From Dolomedes plantarius (lineage: Eukaryota; Arthropoda; Arachnida; Araneae; Dolomedidae), in assembly GCA_907164885.2 (NCBI GenBank), contig OU015503.1, positions 65,832,068 through 65,896,067 of the forward strand: a stretch of 64,000 bases of DNA, in the 5' to 3' direction. Numbering within the stretch: the first letter of the stretch is position 1; the number at the start of each line of letters is the position of its first letter. The notes under the pieces were generated by a model that searched no databases, was not told where the DNA came from, and worked only from the letters and a program-made list of their open reading frames with translations. A program made the position numbers and the translations under genes. Positions 20,164 to 35,100 of the stretch are shown one piece after another.

Positions 20164-23100
20164 GTAAGTTAACTGCTATCAAAGATTCGTTTATTTACTG
20201 AAATGGGTAGATGAAGTATATTTTAAGAAACACATTTAGTCTGGATACGGCATATTCAAGCAATGTTATCGTCCAATATAGCTTTTCTTAATAATCGAGT
20301 AGTAAAGGACTCTAGTAATAGCACGAAATAATCATAACTTATGACCTGTTGCGAGCCCTGGTTACTTGAAGTTTGAATGATCAATATTTAGATAGAGCAG
20401 GTACACTTGGTGCAATTTTCTTTTTTGGCCCCCAAACATGAAAATTATTTTAATTTTGTTAAGCGAATTTCTGAACCTTCCTTGATTTCGGTTTGCGCAT
20501 TCTGAACGGGCTACTTCGCCTCTAAGAGAGAGAGAGGATTCTTGACATTTTAAAAATCGTATTCTTGATTCTCTGACTACTGACTATATCAATAATTTTA
20601 GCCGGATTTCGCTAAACTGAATTGTACGATCCCAGGTGATTATAGCCAAACATAGCAACGATTTTAAGTTTTTCAATTTCACTAAATATGCCAAATTGGG
20701 TGATAAATAACGGAAATTTTGTGTTTTGGCAGAAGTATCTTTACATTTTTAGCCTTAGAGGGTATTATATTTTTTAACTCATTTTGATAATGCTTTGTTT
20801 GTAAGTGGTTGAAGTTGAATGCCTAAACTATCCTAAGATATTGAAGTTGAATGTGTATCTTTATTTATTTGTTCTCTTTAGTTTAAGAATTGAGTGTTAT
20901 TTTGCAAATGACATGTAGGATGAAGTGGGGGTAAGTGAGAACGCAGGCTCAAAACCCTAAAACATTTAACTTTAAAAAAAAAAAATTTCAAGTGTACTTT
21001 GTAGGAAAATTCTTTCTACTGTTATGTTTAGTTTTTATTTACAGAAAAATATGTAAAATATAAAATTTTTATACCTACCAAACCCTTGCATTTTAACTAA
21101 GGTACCCAAGTTCGAGTATTAGCTATAAAAAAAAAAAATCATAACTAATTAACCACAACACATAGAGTTATTTTGAAAATACCCACTTATTCATTAAGAA
21201 ACAAAAAATACAGATAAAATATATAAAAACCATTTTTTTGCAATATTACTTCAGTACTGCAAGGTTTTCAAATGCCCCATAAAATTTTTTTGCCAGTACT
21301 TAAAAATACTACCTTTGTGTTATAACAGCCATACAAATAATTTTTTCTTCCCAGCATATGTTTTCTAGCTAGATAACCAACCACCTTTTGCCATGTTTTT
21401 GTAACAGCTGATGATTGTTTTTAATTCCTTAACATTCAAAAATAGTAAATTATGTAACTGAAACTAGTTTTTTTGTTGTAGGTTTGAAGAAGTGAATTGT
21501 AATAAACTAGCTTGTTTAGACTAACTGTTAGTGAATGTGAGTGTAGTAGACATTACAAAGTGTGTGTGAATATATGGAATTTCTAATTCTGTTGTCATTA
21601 TTTCTGAGTTGCCTTTTGTAACAGATGATGACTTGTTAGTGTTCCTAGAAGAGCCGAGGCGTAGAAGGTTCGATGAACTAATTTTTTCCATGTCTTTTTG
21701 GTCCTGCAATATTCAGTAGGGCCTAGGGAAAGGGAAAAAAACCCCTTTATTTGAACTTTTAACATACATTTGTTATTCTAAAAACAAATAATACAAATAT
21801 ACTTATTTTGATAATATTCGGATGTTGCTGACACTGCTAACTTGAACAACAAATACCTCCACAATGAAAGAATGTAAAAAAAAAAATAACCTTTTGTTCA
21901 GCATGAAATATCTAATTCTTTCCCTTGCCCTACTTATTTTGCTATAAGCAACTATGATTTATTGGGCCCCGTGTTCTCACTTGCCCCAAGTGAGAGCGCA
22001 AAACACAAAAACTTTAAGTATTTATGGCATAAAAAGTTCTGAATAGATTTTTTAAAAATTAAACCATAAATGTAGAACTTAATCAAAAGTATGTATGCAA
22101 GCTTTCATACAAATATAACTACTTGTTAAAAACATATTTAGATTCAAATTGGTTTGGTTTGGAGTGCTACGGTCAACTCTTTGCTACACGAGGGCTAATT
22201 AAACCAGGATCTACAGTTTAAGGCCGATTCCAAACGGCTATACCAGTCATACCATGCCAACAGTGGGACTTGAACCCACAGAATCTGAACCGAATGCAGT
22301 GTCCTAGCCATTCGGCCATCACCTGGCCAATTCAAATTGGCCTATATGATTTTACGTTCTCACTTATGCCACTTCACCCTACTTGGTTTTATAAGAACTG
22401 GTAGATTGTTAAAAGCATTTGTTAGTTAACCCAGAATTGTATGCTCCTACATTGTTTATTTACAAGTACGACAATATTTATTAACCAAAGCCAATGTATA
22501 CTATGCTTTGTTTTACTGATCTGGGGTCTACTGAAAGGTCACTAACGCTGGATTTAATATGATTGAGCTGTTATATTGTCTTTTGTTTGCCTATACAGGT
22601 GGTATAGGACGAATGTGAATTCGATTGTACCGTAATTTCGCACGTAAGCGCCGCGGCGCATACGTAACAAAAAGTTAAAAAATTCTTTGGAGCGGCGCTT
22701 ACGCCGATGCGGCGATTTGGGATTTTAAAATTTTCTTTTTAGCTTGCACTTTTCTACTGAAATTGATCCTCACCCATAACGGGTGTTTTTCACTGCGCAT
22801 GCACCAAGTTCTTAACTATCTTTGGAAAAGCATGACGATGATGTCATACCCATTTTGGCGACCACACACGTTCATTGCTGTCGTTTGTCATTGTCTCTTT
22901 TTACGAAAATAGTTTTTTCACTTACTGTGAAACTATTTCCCAATATGGCTCCAAAACGCAGAAGCAAAGGCTACTTTGCTAATTTTAAGTTGAATGCAAT
23001 TGTCAAAACAGAAGAGATCGGAAATAGAGCAGCTGGCAGAAAGTTCAGTATTGATGAACGTTGTGTTCGGCGATGGCGCTCCGAAAAGTAAGATCTATTA

Positions 23101-26100
23101 AATATGCCGAAAAGTAAGATAGCAACCAGAAGGTGGAAAGCTGCTTTGTCTCAACTGGAAACTAACCTTGAGAAATGGATTTCATCCCAGAGAAGTAAGG
23201 GCATTCCATTATAAACTGTAAAGATACGTTTACAAGCCAAAGTTGTGACGGCGAACATGGAAATAGACGATTTCAAAGTTGAATCCAACTGGTGCTACCG
23301 ATTCATGAAACGAAAAACCTCTTCGTCCAGGCCCGCAGAACCGTGAGGCAAAATTTTCCTGTTGATTGGGAGATAAAGAAATATTTTTTTCTGAATAAAG
23401 AAATCTTTTTTTTCTGAAGTTTATAGGGGACCAATTAAAGGACAACAAGTTTTCCACCGATCAGGTTATCAACATGGACGAGGTGACATTGACTTTCGAC
23501 TCTCCTCCAAGAAGGACTGTCACCAAGGTTGACGAAACTACAGTATTGTTACTACCGGTCACGAGGAAACGTCAGTTACTTCTGTCTTGTCTTGCACAGC
23601 AAGCGGCGATAAACTGAAACCTCTGTTGGATTTTAAAAGAAAAACTCTCCCCACAGGATAATTTCTTAATGACGTTGTGATCTGCGCGAATAAGAAAGGA
23701 TGGATGAAACAGTAATACAAGATTGGTTGAACGAAGTCGGGCGAAAAAGGAAAGGGGCTTTTTTTTCAGTTCAAAAGGGCTACTTAAAATGGACTCGATG
23801 AAAGCCCACTTGTCAGAGCCTGTTACAGTTGCCGCGAAGACTGTGTCTGCAAATTTAGCGATAATTCCCGGAGGTTTGACAAAATTAATTCAACCACTTA
23901 ATTTTGCTGTAAACAAAGCATTCAAATGCCGAATGCGAAATCTGTGGTAATCGTGGATGATTGAAGGTCTACATTCCTACACAAAACGCGGAACCATGCG
24001 AAAGGCAACTTTCGTAGAAGTCACGTAGTGGGTCTCCATTAAGGCAATAATGTCCAGTTTTAGAAAGGCAGAAATAATTGTCCCCAATTCCGGCGACGAT
24101 GACAGTTTTGACGACAATAGTTGTTCGAACGAGAAAGATCCAGACTATCCAGGGACGAAAATTGATCGAAAAATTTTGTCTCTTTTCAATTCCGATTAGG
24201 AAGATGAGGGCTTTGATGGTTTTGATTGATCGGTAAATCTTACCTGTGTATCTTATATTTTCCTTTTGATGGTTATTAGTATTACTTAGTCTTTATTAAT
24301 TTTATTCATACTTGTATACTTTATGTATTTTACCCATTTGATGTTCCATGATTATGTTCCTTTTTTTCTTTTTTTTAAAATTTATCATGTTAAAATGAAA
24401 CGAAAATGTGTTTGTACCCTTTTAGGTTTTATTCCTTTTTTGCACTGTACTACGGTAAAAATGTAGTGGTAAGTGATTTCATTACAAAAAAGCAGTTTTA
24501 GATAGAGCAAATCTTAGCGGTCAAAATGACTGCTTACGGCGCTTATAGGTATGGGATGCCATTCGGCGTTTTTAGTGTTAAAGTATAATTTTTCAAGAGA
24601 AATATTTAAAATTAGAACTATATTGAATTTATTACATTAAAATGTATTAGTTTATTAAGGAAATAACCTAAAATCTCTGCTGGTGTCTCAATATTTGGTT
24701 ACGGTATGGTAACTAAGAAAAGTTTATGTGCGGCGTTTACGCCGGTGCGGCGCTTACCCCGATTTCGTATTTTTTAAAGGAAATGTCAGTCCCTGCGGCG
24801 CTTACAGTGGGTGCGGCGTTTACGTGCGAAATTACGTTAATTGGATTTAATAAAGTTGGATAGTGATATAGATGGCAGGTGGTGGCTGTACTATTGGGAC
24901 AGTAATTGAAGATTATATGTTATAGTTATTGGCTCTTTGATGGTCTGATTCGTTTGACTGCGAGTGGATGGTATCAAGTAGCATTTGGACTGGAGGAACG
25001 AAGGACCCCACGGACACCGAGGGCTAGGAGTCCATCTGGGTGTCCAGACTAGCGGATCTGAAGTCGAGTGGGGTTGCCATCGTGGCGACCAGGAGTCAGT
25101 AGAGAAATTTGCCATATACGCTTTCTTAAGCTCTGGTCGGTTTTAACTTATGAATCCTTACTGATTGCTATTGCCAACAGATTCATGGTAACCAGCAGTG
25201 GATAGATCCATGTGATATGGTGGCAGTATTGCTATAGGGTAGCGAACATGCCAACTCAGGCGATGAGCTTTATACAATCAGTTCTAGATTTGTTTTACTG
25301 ATTGCATGCTAGCAGATTCATGGTATATCTGGCAGTAGACAGATCCACGTGATGTAGCAGTATTGCCATAGAGTAGCAGAGGCAGCCATGTTAGTGAAGC
25401 GAACATGCCAGTTGAGGCTATGAGGTGCAGCCATTGGTTAGTTAGTTTTACTACTGCATAGTATCGAGCTTGCATTTTAACTTGTGATACACCCCTGTGA
25501 TAATTGGCTTTTCTGTAACACGAAATGAAGAACCATGAAGCAGGGTTTTAAATTCCCATTCCAGCTAACTTAGCAATGCACCAAGCTTTTAGCGCAAGAA
25601 TGTAGAATCATGCAATTCAGTTTTATCACATTTCTTATTCCTTTATCTCGATCCTTAAGCCTGTATGCTGAATTAATAAGAATCAATGCCACCTTTGATT
25701 ATTAAAAATAAAGTTGTAGTTCAAAGTTGTATATATGATGTCTTTATCCCATGTTGCTTGAAAGTATTTATTTGCTTTTCTATAGACTGATATGATTACA
25801 ACACTTTGAAAATGAAATTCTTAATATCTCACTGTACTACTTTCCTTCTATTTGGTATGACAAATAAAACATTTCATTCCTCCATCAACAATGTAAAACA
25901 CTTATTGGCCTGTCTTTTACTTCTTAAGCTTCATACCAGTATGTTCTCATAACTTTTCTCTATGATTAGGATTCTGAAATTTGAATTATTTATACATAAT
26001 CCACATCCTTCTTATTTGTTTTGCTTTCTTACTTGAACCAGCTTGTACTTCTCGTGATAATTGAAGCCAATATCACATGGGAGAATTTCATACTACACTA

Positions 26101-29100
26101 TAAACAAAAAAACTCTTTCAAACGAATCTTTTTATGGAAGGTGATAGTTATAATAATTCAATATGCTGTACATTAATATTAAAATAATTTCTTTTTTGAT
26201 ATACAAAGTTATTTAGCATTTTAAAAGTCATTTGAGTTTATGAGAAAACTCAAATGAATTGAGACAGGAAGAAATTCAGACAGGAAGCCTTTGACAGAAG
26301 TGTTAGTATTTTTTGGTTTTCTATGGAAATATAGAATTTTATCAGCATATTTTCAGAAGAACAAAACACCCTGTTGTGTTTTGCCTTAAATGAAGAGCTG
26401 CTACTGATTGTATCATATTTGGTTCTATGACATGATAATTTTGTGCTTGCTCTGTAAAATGCTTCATTGTAAAGGGTTATATTACTGTATAACAAGATGC
26501 CATTACATAAAGGCATATACTTTTTACGAGATTTAACTAAACATTCCTTTAACTAGTAATTTATGATTTTATAGTGAGATAATTGTCCTTTTGAATTTAG
26601 ATGTATTGACCAGGATCATTTAAAATATATTATCACTCTAAGGTTGTCGTAATTTAAATTACAACTCATTTGAATAGTATAAAATCAAAGTTAGTCTTTA
26701 ATATTATGTGTTTAGTAAGTTAGACAGAGTAAAAGAAATATTTTTAGAGCAGCTTTTTTGTAGTTGTCTTTATAGTGTATAAAAATTAAGTCATTTTGTT
26801 AATATACAAAGGAGGGGTATTTTATTAACTAACTAATTTATTTTTTAGAATCGAGACCAAATAAATTCTGACCACAGATTAAGGATTCTCCTTGATGTAA
26901 GTGATAATAATATTTTTTGTTTAGTAAATATTTAATTTATTGATTCTAAAAAATTTCATTTTATTACTGCCTGATATTCATTATAAACATTACAAGTAAT
27001 CTATTTATACCTATATTTTCTTTCTGTAAAGCGTCATATGGAATGTACTGACATGCTAAAAGAGCTTTATGAAGACAGAGATGGGTAAGTATCAAACTTT
27101 ATTAAAAAATTGTTCTTGTATATGTGTTGAAAAGTGGTAGGGTTTTTTTTTTTTTGTGCATGTTTTAACTAATAATGCTCTTAGAGATTAGAATGAAATT
27201 GTATGAAATTTATTACTTTTGTGATGTTTAATCCTAAATGAAAATTTTAGCTTTTATTTTATTATTGAATACATTAAATTCAGTTGTCACATATCATTTT
27301 ATAATCTGTAATCATTTGGTTCATTATATAAAAAGTGAATACTCTTTATTATTCTGAGTCTTACTTTAGATTAAATTATGAATTACGATACAGAATATGT
27401 TTGAATTCTCATTATTGTTTAATTTTAGTATTTGTAAAGAATCTCGTTTTATAATACTGAGTTATGTAGTAATTTGGAAAATGAAAAAAATAAATCATCA
27501 GCTGTTTTGTCCAGCTTTCTCATTAAAATGTTTGGCTAACTTTTCAGCATGTATACAGTGAAAAATATAGTTTACTTTTATCATACAAACATCTATGGGC
27601 TTAGTTAAACAGAATCAGAATGTAGCCTACTTATTTGGTATCAGAAATAGTTTACTGTGGGGTATTTGTACATTATGCATAGGCTAATGCATCAAAATTT
27701 CTTTTCCTTTTAAACATTTCTATAATTCATTGACCGACATTACTTAGCTATAGTCCAATAAGTTGAATATCTCATAATTGTGTCCTGGAAATCTAGCAGC
27801 TTTATTTAAAGAAAAAAGGAAACTTTTTGAATAACACGTTTGCTGCCACTGACGCGCTGGCACATCAGCATGGAGATACCTTGTATGCCTTGACGGTCGA
27901 CTAAGATAAGTTATATGCTTTATTTTTAGTGCGGCCTTGGAGGTTGAATGAAGAGGTTTTTAAGGGATGTCAGTGAAGCATTATTTTTATATTTTACATG
28001 CGTGGTTTTCAAATTTTGTGTTTAAATTTTTTTATGTGCTTTTTTAAAAATGGCGGACAGTATATGTATGGCAGGACCTTCACAGCCCAAGAAAAGGAAA
28101 GTAAATAAAAAAATTGACTGAAGCCAAAATATTAGAATTATTAGAAAAGAGTGATCTTTCTGATTATGACAGCACAGATAATGAAGATTAAGTTTGGGAT
28201 TCTACGAGTGAATGGGAAGGAGATAGTGATGTTGCAGTGGACACCATAGAAACGTTGGCTTCTGAGGATGGATATATCAATTTTACTGGCAGCGAACGTG
28301 TTAATTAAAGTGTAATTCAGAATAAATTTCCTTTTTTAGGAATTACTTATTTGGTCTGATTGTTGATTTAAAAAAATTATCTTTATAATTTATTATTTTT
28401 TTTCCTTTGAATTTTACTATTTTTAGATCTTCACTTTGTTCAGCTTTAAAAACATTTTATTTGTTAATTTACAGTTTAAGTTATATATACAAATAATACC
28501 ATGCATATGAGAATTAAATGTAATGTATTATATGAGAAAAATGGATTAAAAAATTGGTGATACCATTATTTATTGTCCGAGTAAAGCTGGACAGAAGTAA
28601 TGGTCTAATTGTTTGAAATGAAATAATTTTGAAAAAGTAATTTTAGAAACAAATATGAATTAAATGTAACCAAACATAATTGCTAGAAACATTATGCTGC
28701 AATGTACCAGTAATGTTTGAATTTTTATCAGTGCTTATATGTTTTTCACATTTAAACTTTCTAGTCTGAGAAAAGATGAAATTGCTTCATTGTCTGGCCC
28801 TAATGAATTTGCTGAATTCTACTCTCGGTTGAGAGAAATAAGAGAGTTTTATCGTAAGCATCCTCATGAGGTATGTGCATATTTATGATACCTAAATATA
28901 TATTATACATAAGTTTCTTAAATTTTTTGTTGAGTGAGAAAATTTGATTCTTTTGTGTGCCATTTATGCATAAGTTTAATCAAGAGAATTTTTTTTTTAA
29001 AACATGTCATTTTCAGTTAGTTCATCTACAATATATTTACTAAGTTTGGGTAAATCATAGGAATTATCCGAGAGAATTTTTTACCCCCAGATTACCACTA

Positions 29101-32100
29101 GTCTTCGAAGCAAAATTTGCAGTGCAATACCATTTCATTTCATTTAATTTTTGAGTAATAAGAATGAAAAGGTATTAAGAAAAATAATTGGCTTAAATAT
29201 TTTTGTTGTTAGTGTTATTGCCACTACAGTGCCTGAGGTAATGAATTTTAAGCAAGAAACATTGTTCTGTTTGTTTTAGTTAATTCTTAACTAAAGTACT
29301 TTCTACTCTCTCTAAAAAAAAAAAATGTGTTAGATCATTTTAAACTTTTTTTTTGTGGATATCCTGCTTATGGTTTTAATATTTCTATTCATATGTTTTT
29401 ACATATACAGTGGAACCTTTATCAATCATTCCCCGAATCCTCGTTTTTCCATATGTGTCATTTATTTCATCCAGTCCCAATGATAATATATTTCTTTTCT
29501 ATGTTCCTGCATTAATCGTTCAGTGCAATTGGTCCCTGGAAAAATGATAGATCGAGGTTCCACTGTATTTGTGGTTGTTTATATTATGCTTATAGTTATG
29601 CCTGATTTTGTTGACTTTTATATTATTTTCTCATTTTGTTTTGTAAGATGGTTATTGTGTTGCACTTAGTTTCTTTGTCATCAATATTTTCAGTTTCAGC
29701 CCTGCATAGCAAGAAGCAAACTTGGGTGTAATATAAAATTTGGAATGGTGTAAAGATAGTTTTCCCCAACCTTGTCTAGAAACATAGAACTTAATGTGAA
29801 TCATAAAGTTTGCCCTGTTCTTTAATGTAACAGGCTGTATTGCTTGTGTTCATTTGTATATCCTAAACAAAGCTTCCATCTAGGACATTGGTTCCTAATC
29901 AGTGGTTCGAGAGAACTAAAGAAGTAGTCTGAGAGGTCAGAATTGATAAAAAAAATTTGTATCATTGTTTCAAAATGACTGCAAATTAAAAATAATTTTT
30001 AAAACTAGGAGCAAAAATTTTTAATTCCTAATTTTTTGTTAAAATTCAAAAAATTCCTGAATTTCTTCTGCATTTTGACATTTTAAATTTTCGTAAAAAA
30101 TCCTTGTTCTGCTTTAAAATTTCTAATATATTTTCTGTGACGTGGAATTACAGTGTCACAGTCATTTTGCAGCATTGCAGCAATTTTACAGCTAGTAAAG
30201 CAAATTCAAGCTAAAAAATCTTGTTAATTTACAAGTGTTCATAGGCTTTTATGTTTGCTATTAAGTTTTCTTTTATGTTAAATTTTTTATTGTTATTAAG
30301 TTTATTTGTAACTTTTAATTAAATTAGTTTATCACAAATAATTTGTTTATTCAGAAAATAAAACCCATTTTTGCCTCTAAAAGGATTGGTTTGGAGAGGG
30401 TTCCTGATTAATTTTTTTTTGGCGAGTGATCCCTGATCATCAAAATGTTGGAAACCACTTTTCCAGGAGAATAGATCTGATATTAAAATATGCTAATAAA
30501 TATATTTGTCTCTGATTGTAAGCTATGTAAATGTGTTTTCAGAATAGTTTGTATTGAACCTTGGCAGTTTTAGAATTAAATGTGTTTGTAATCTATATAT
30601 ATAAAACAGTTCCATGACTGACTGACTGACATAAGACTAAACCGCTGGACCTAAAGGGCTAAAATTTTGTATGGCGATTCTTTGTGTAGTGTAAGAGTGC
30701 ACTAAGAAAGATTTTTAAAGAATTCTTAGATTTTTAAAATTAAATGTTTAAGCTGTTTTGTAACATTCTTTAAAGTTTGCATTTAAAATAATAATATGAG
30801 GGTTATAAAATTCATATCACAAGAAAGATCATAAAAATTCCTTTAAAATGAAATCTTGTTTGAATCTTTACCTTCATTTTCTGATTTTTAGTGAATTTTT
30901 AAAGATTAATTTTTTGAATTTAATTTATTAAATGCTGAACAGGTGGTTTCTTTTTCTTTTGTGATACTTCAAATTAATTTTGTGTCACGTGCATAACAAC
31001 AAAATAAATTGACAAAAAAATATTAAAATACTGTAAAAGATAAAATTTAACCATTAGACTAATTGAGATGGAAGTTTTTTAAGAATTTAATTCAAATTAG
31101 TATGTTTTATGGATATTAAACATACAAATTAACTGCATACATTGACCGTTGTATTTAATTCGAATATTTTCTTCTACATTATTTTGTCTATAAAAGTATC
31201 AGAGATGATTTTTTTTTACAAATATATATATATATTTATTTTTTGGCATTAATTGCATGCATTGGCTATTGTATCTAATTTGAATGTACTCCATAGCAAA
31301 GTACGGGTATTCAGCTAGTTTCTTCATATTTGTAGCATAAAATTTTTTACTTGATAGCTTAAATTAAATCCCTCACTGTGCAAAGAAATACTTTTTGAGT
31401 AATTATTACATGTACTCAGTTTCTTTTATATATCTTGAATTAAAGCAAATGATAAATGTATAACATTTAGATCCAAGTTCCAATGTCTGTTGAATTTGAA
31501 GAGCTGAATAAACTCCGAGAAAATACTGAAGATAATGTTCCTGAAAGTAAGAAAGTGATTGATATTAATACCTTTTAAGTTTTATAAAAATTTTGAAGAA
31601 AAGATTTGTTTTAATCATGTCTAATTTTTTTTCAATATTTTTCCATTTTCCATTGTGAATTTTTATTAACTGATTATCTGGGAGTTTAAAAATTATTTTG
31701 AGCTAACAGTTTTGAGCGATTTTTCATTGTATTGAACAAATTCAGACTGAAGTATGAATGAGTTTTCTTGTTGCATACTTAATATTATAATGTTATGTAT
31801 AATATTAAGTATGCAGAAATGGAAAATTGACATCATCAACTGTAATATTCATTTGTTAATATAAATTCTAGTTTGAATTCCTTTTATCAGTTTCATCCAA
31901 CAAAAATTTGTAATGCATATTTTTGTTAAGTATTGATAAGCCTTACAAACTTTAATAAGAATTAAAGAAGTTTTCTTGAAGATTATTTCAGCATCTCTTA
32001 GAACTGATACAAAATTTTTATGTAATTATTGCTGAATTTTAATTCAGATGTTGGTTAGATGTGTAAATCTCATAGTAATTTGACAATTATGATTTGTCCA

Positions 32101-35100
32101 ACATTCTTTCAAAGTATTTATGTAACTCTCCATTAATTGAATCTGTCTCTCACAAAATAATTCTCCCAATGTCAATTGATACACCACTTTAATGTAAATT
32201 GTTTGAGATATCCAGGTTAAAAGTATCCAAAACATTATGACTTATTTTTACGGAACTACCCACTATCCATTAGAATTTTAAAAAAATGATTTAAGTAGAA
32301 AGAACATCTAATCAAGTTTTAATATCAATCATAGTATCATAGATTTCAATGTGTGCACATTTTGTAGCACGACTAATGTCTAAATGGTAATCTAGTTCTC
32401 TCCAAGTGTTTTGTAGCATATCAGGCATTATTAGACTTTTTTGCTTGGGGATTCATTAAATCCGTTGTGTATAAATAAAAAATTGAAACTGTAGATGAGT
32501 TGAAGAAGCATATCATTCAAGCAATTCGTGTAATAACTCCTGATATGCTATGAAACACTTGAAGAGAACTGGATTAACATTTAGACGTTAGTCATGCTAC
32601 AAAAGGTACACACAATGAAATCTATGATACTATGATCGAAATCTATGATTGATATTAAAACTTGGTGAGATGTTATTTCTATTTAAATAATTTTTTAAAA
32701 ATTCCAGTGAATAGTTCCATAAAAAATAAGCCATAACTTTTGGATACTTTTAGCCCGGACACCCTGTATATACTGTATAATTTTGTTAATGTTGTGCTAA
32801 TTTTTTTTATATAAAATAATTTAGTTTATAAGTATAAAGTTTTTAGAATTAACTATAAAACTAATTGAGAAAAATTTTCAATTCTTTATGAATTTCAATA
32901 ATTTTTAAGAATACTTCAAAGTTTTTAGTAGAAGTAACTTAAATTAATTATATCATCACATCCAGAAAGTAAGAACGGATTGGATGTAAAAAAAAAATTT
33001 AGGAAGAAGTCTCTGAAAGATTTTTATTGCCAAATGTTAAAACATATATTTCACTACTTTTCTATAAAGTCACCATATTTATTGATGCATTTGTCATATT
33101 GTGAGACTAGCTTTTGCATTTCTCAAAGAAACTCACCGTCAACCTATTCAGCCACCCCTTCACAACGTCTTTTGCTTCTTGATCACTCTGGGGACTGACC
33201 ATCCAAAAATATCTTCAGATGGAGAAACAAATGCTAATAGCAGACCTGCCAACTTTCCGGATTTACCCCGGCAATGCCAGAGTTTTAATGCATCTACCGG
33301 GTTTCTGGAATGGACTCTATTATTAACGGATTCCGAAACAAAAAAATTATGCCGATTTTAAGAATCCCTCACACTAATGCAGAGTGTGAAAGGATTTTTA
33401 GTTACATAATGAAAATATCTACTCAGTTCAGGTCATCTATGTCAAGGGAAACCTTAGAAAATTTGCTAATATGCAAATCGAACCCATATGGACACTGTTA
33501 TGAAGAACAATTTGACACTGAATTTTTAAAAAGAGCAAAATCAGCTACAGTAAATGCTACAAAATTTCTAAGATTTTCCGCAATTAATTAAAACTGTTAT
33601 AAAGAAATAGAAGTACTCAAAATATAGACTGCTGGAGTCCCTGCTAGTGTAAATATGATGTACATTAAAATGTATGATTGCAAATTTCAAATATATAACT
33701 TTTGTTTAATATTATAATTTCAAGATGAACTGAACAGTAAGGAAATGCTTTGATCTATGTAATGTTATTAAAGAGATCATATAAACTATAAATAAGTGTA
33801 CATTATAATTATTTTATAATTTTTTACTATACTGTTTTGTGTTATGTCGTTATGTCGATTATTTTATGCACAGTAGAATATTGCAGGATTTTGCTCTTAC
33901 TGGGGTTGGCAGGTCTGTAATAGCTACAAAATATGTCGGGACTATACGGTGGTTGTTCCAAAATTTCCTAACCAAACCATTCAAGCAATCCATGTGTACG
34001 GATGGTTGATAGTCTTGAGTAGTCTGATACATTCTAATACTGTAAAAAGGCAGAATAATGTTGCAGCAGAGCATGTAGAGGTGTAGGTAACAAAAGGAAT
34101 TGATGAAAAGGATTAATTTATTAAAATAAATTAATTTGTTAAAAGGATTAATTTATTAAAATGGGCATTTTTAGTAAATGTAAATAAGGAAAAACTCTAA
34201 TAATATAAATACTGTTTTAAAAAATGGTTTATATGCTTCAAATGTAAATAATCAAATTACATTCATAAAATCAGTAGCAAGGTTCAATAGAGTTTCACCC
34301 TTTTTATCTGTTGATAATGCTATGTGCACCAAATAGGGAGAAGAACCGCTGTCATCCTTTACAAACACAGATCAGAAGAAAAAGAACCATTTATCTGCTG
34401 CCTCTCCTTTATACATCACTCAACACAGTTTTGCATACTTTTTTTCTGGATAGCCACCTACTGATTGGAGGCACGGCCAACTAACATCATGGCTGCGTAT
34501 TTGGAATTAATTAGCATACAAACTCTGATTAAAGACTCTGCATTTCAGCCAAATAAAATATTTATTTCGACTTATGACAATGATAGATGAAGCCTCGTGA
34601 TCCAAGAAACTATTAGGCAAAAATAACATTTAGGCTAAGTGACAAAAGTCTCTCTTTGGCTAACAACAGTGATATGCAGCCGTGCATTGTCGTGGCAGAG
34701 ACAAACTCTAGCAGACAGTAACCTATGCCATCAAATCTGAATTGCTCAGTGCAGCTGCTTAAGAGTTTCATAGTAGGATTCAGTATTTAGGGTCTTAGCG
34801 TACCATTTATGGTCGTACCACACAAACATTTTTTGCATTAAAAAACCTTATCATTGACCACACTTCACAGTTGGCGGGATTTTTGATTTTACTGTCCTCT
34901 TTAAATTAATACAGCGAAGTGAGAAAACTATATAGAAGTGTATAATTGGTACCAAATGAAGTACCAGACATCAGGAACAAAATGATGTGACCTGTGCAGG
35001 ATCTCAGCAGGGATGGATTAACCCACTTTAGGCCTTAGACATTTTCTTCTTACCGAGCCCCTGCCTTCTCCCACAAGAAATAAAGCACAAAAAAATATAA

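Larger units (their letters stand above)
20918..22379. mobile_element. TA-flanked TIR element carrying a SINE (intron 1)
   Basis: The left end GGATGAAGTGGGGGTAAGTG and the inverse of the right end (GGGTGAAGTGGCATAAGTG) match. TA flanks at 20916-20917 and 22380-22381. A third copy of the terminal GTGAGAACG motif forms a hairpin at 21973-21995. No transposase is visible. A SINE (22163-22328) sits just inside the right end. Pogo-type by target and end structure. Confidence 0.65.

Noticed and set aside
26250..26516. 88-codon - strand frame in SF3A3 intron 1
   Set aside because: AT-rich and low-information, with no domain or splice support.
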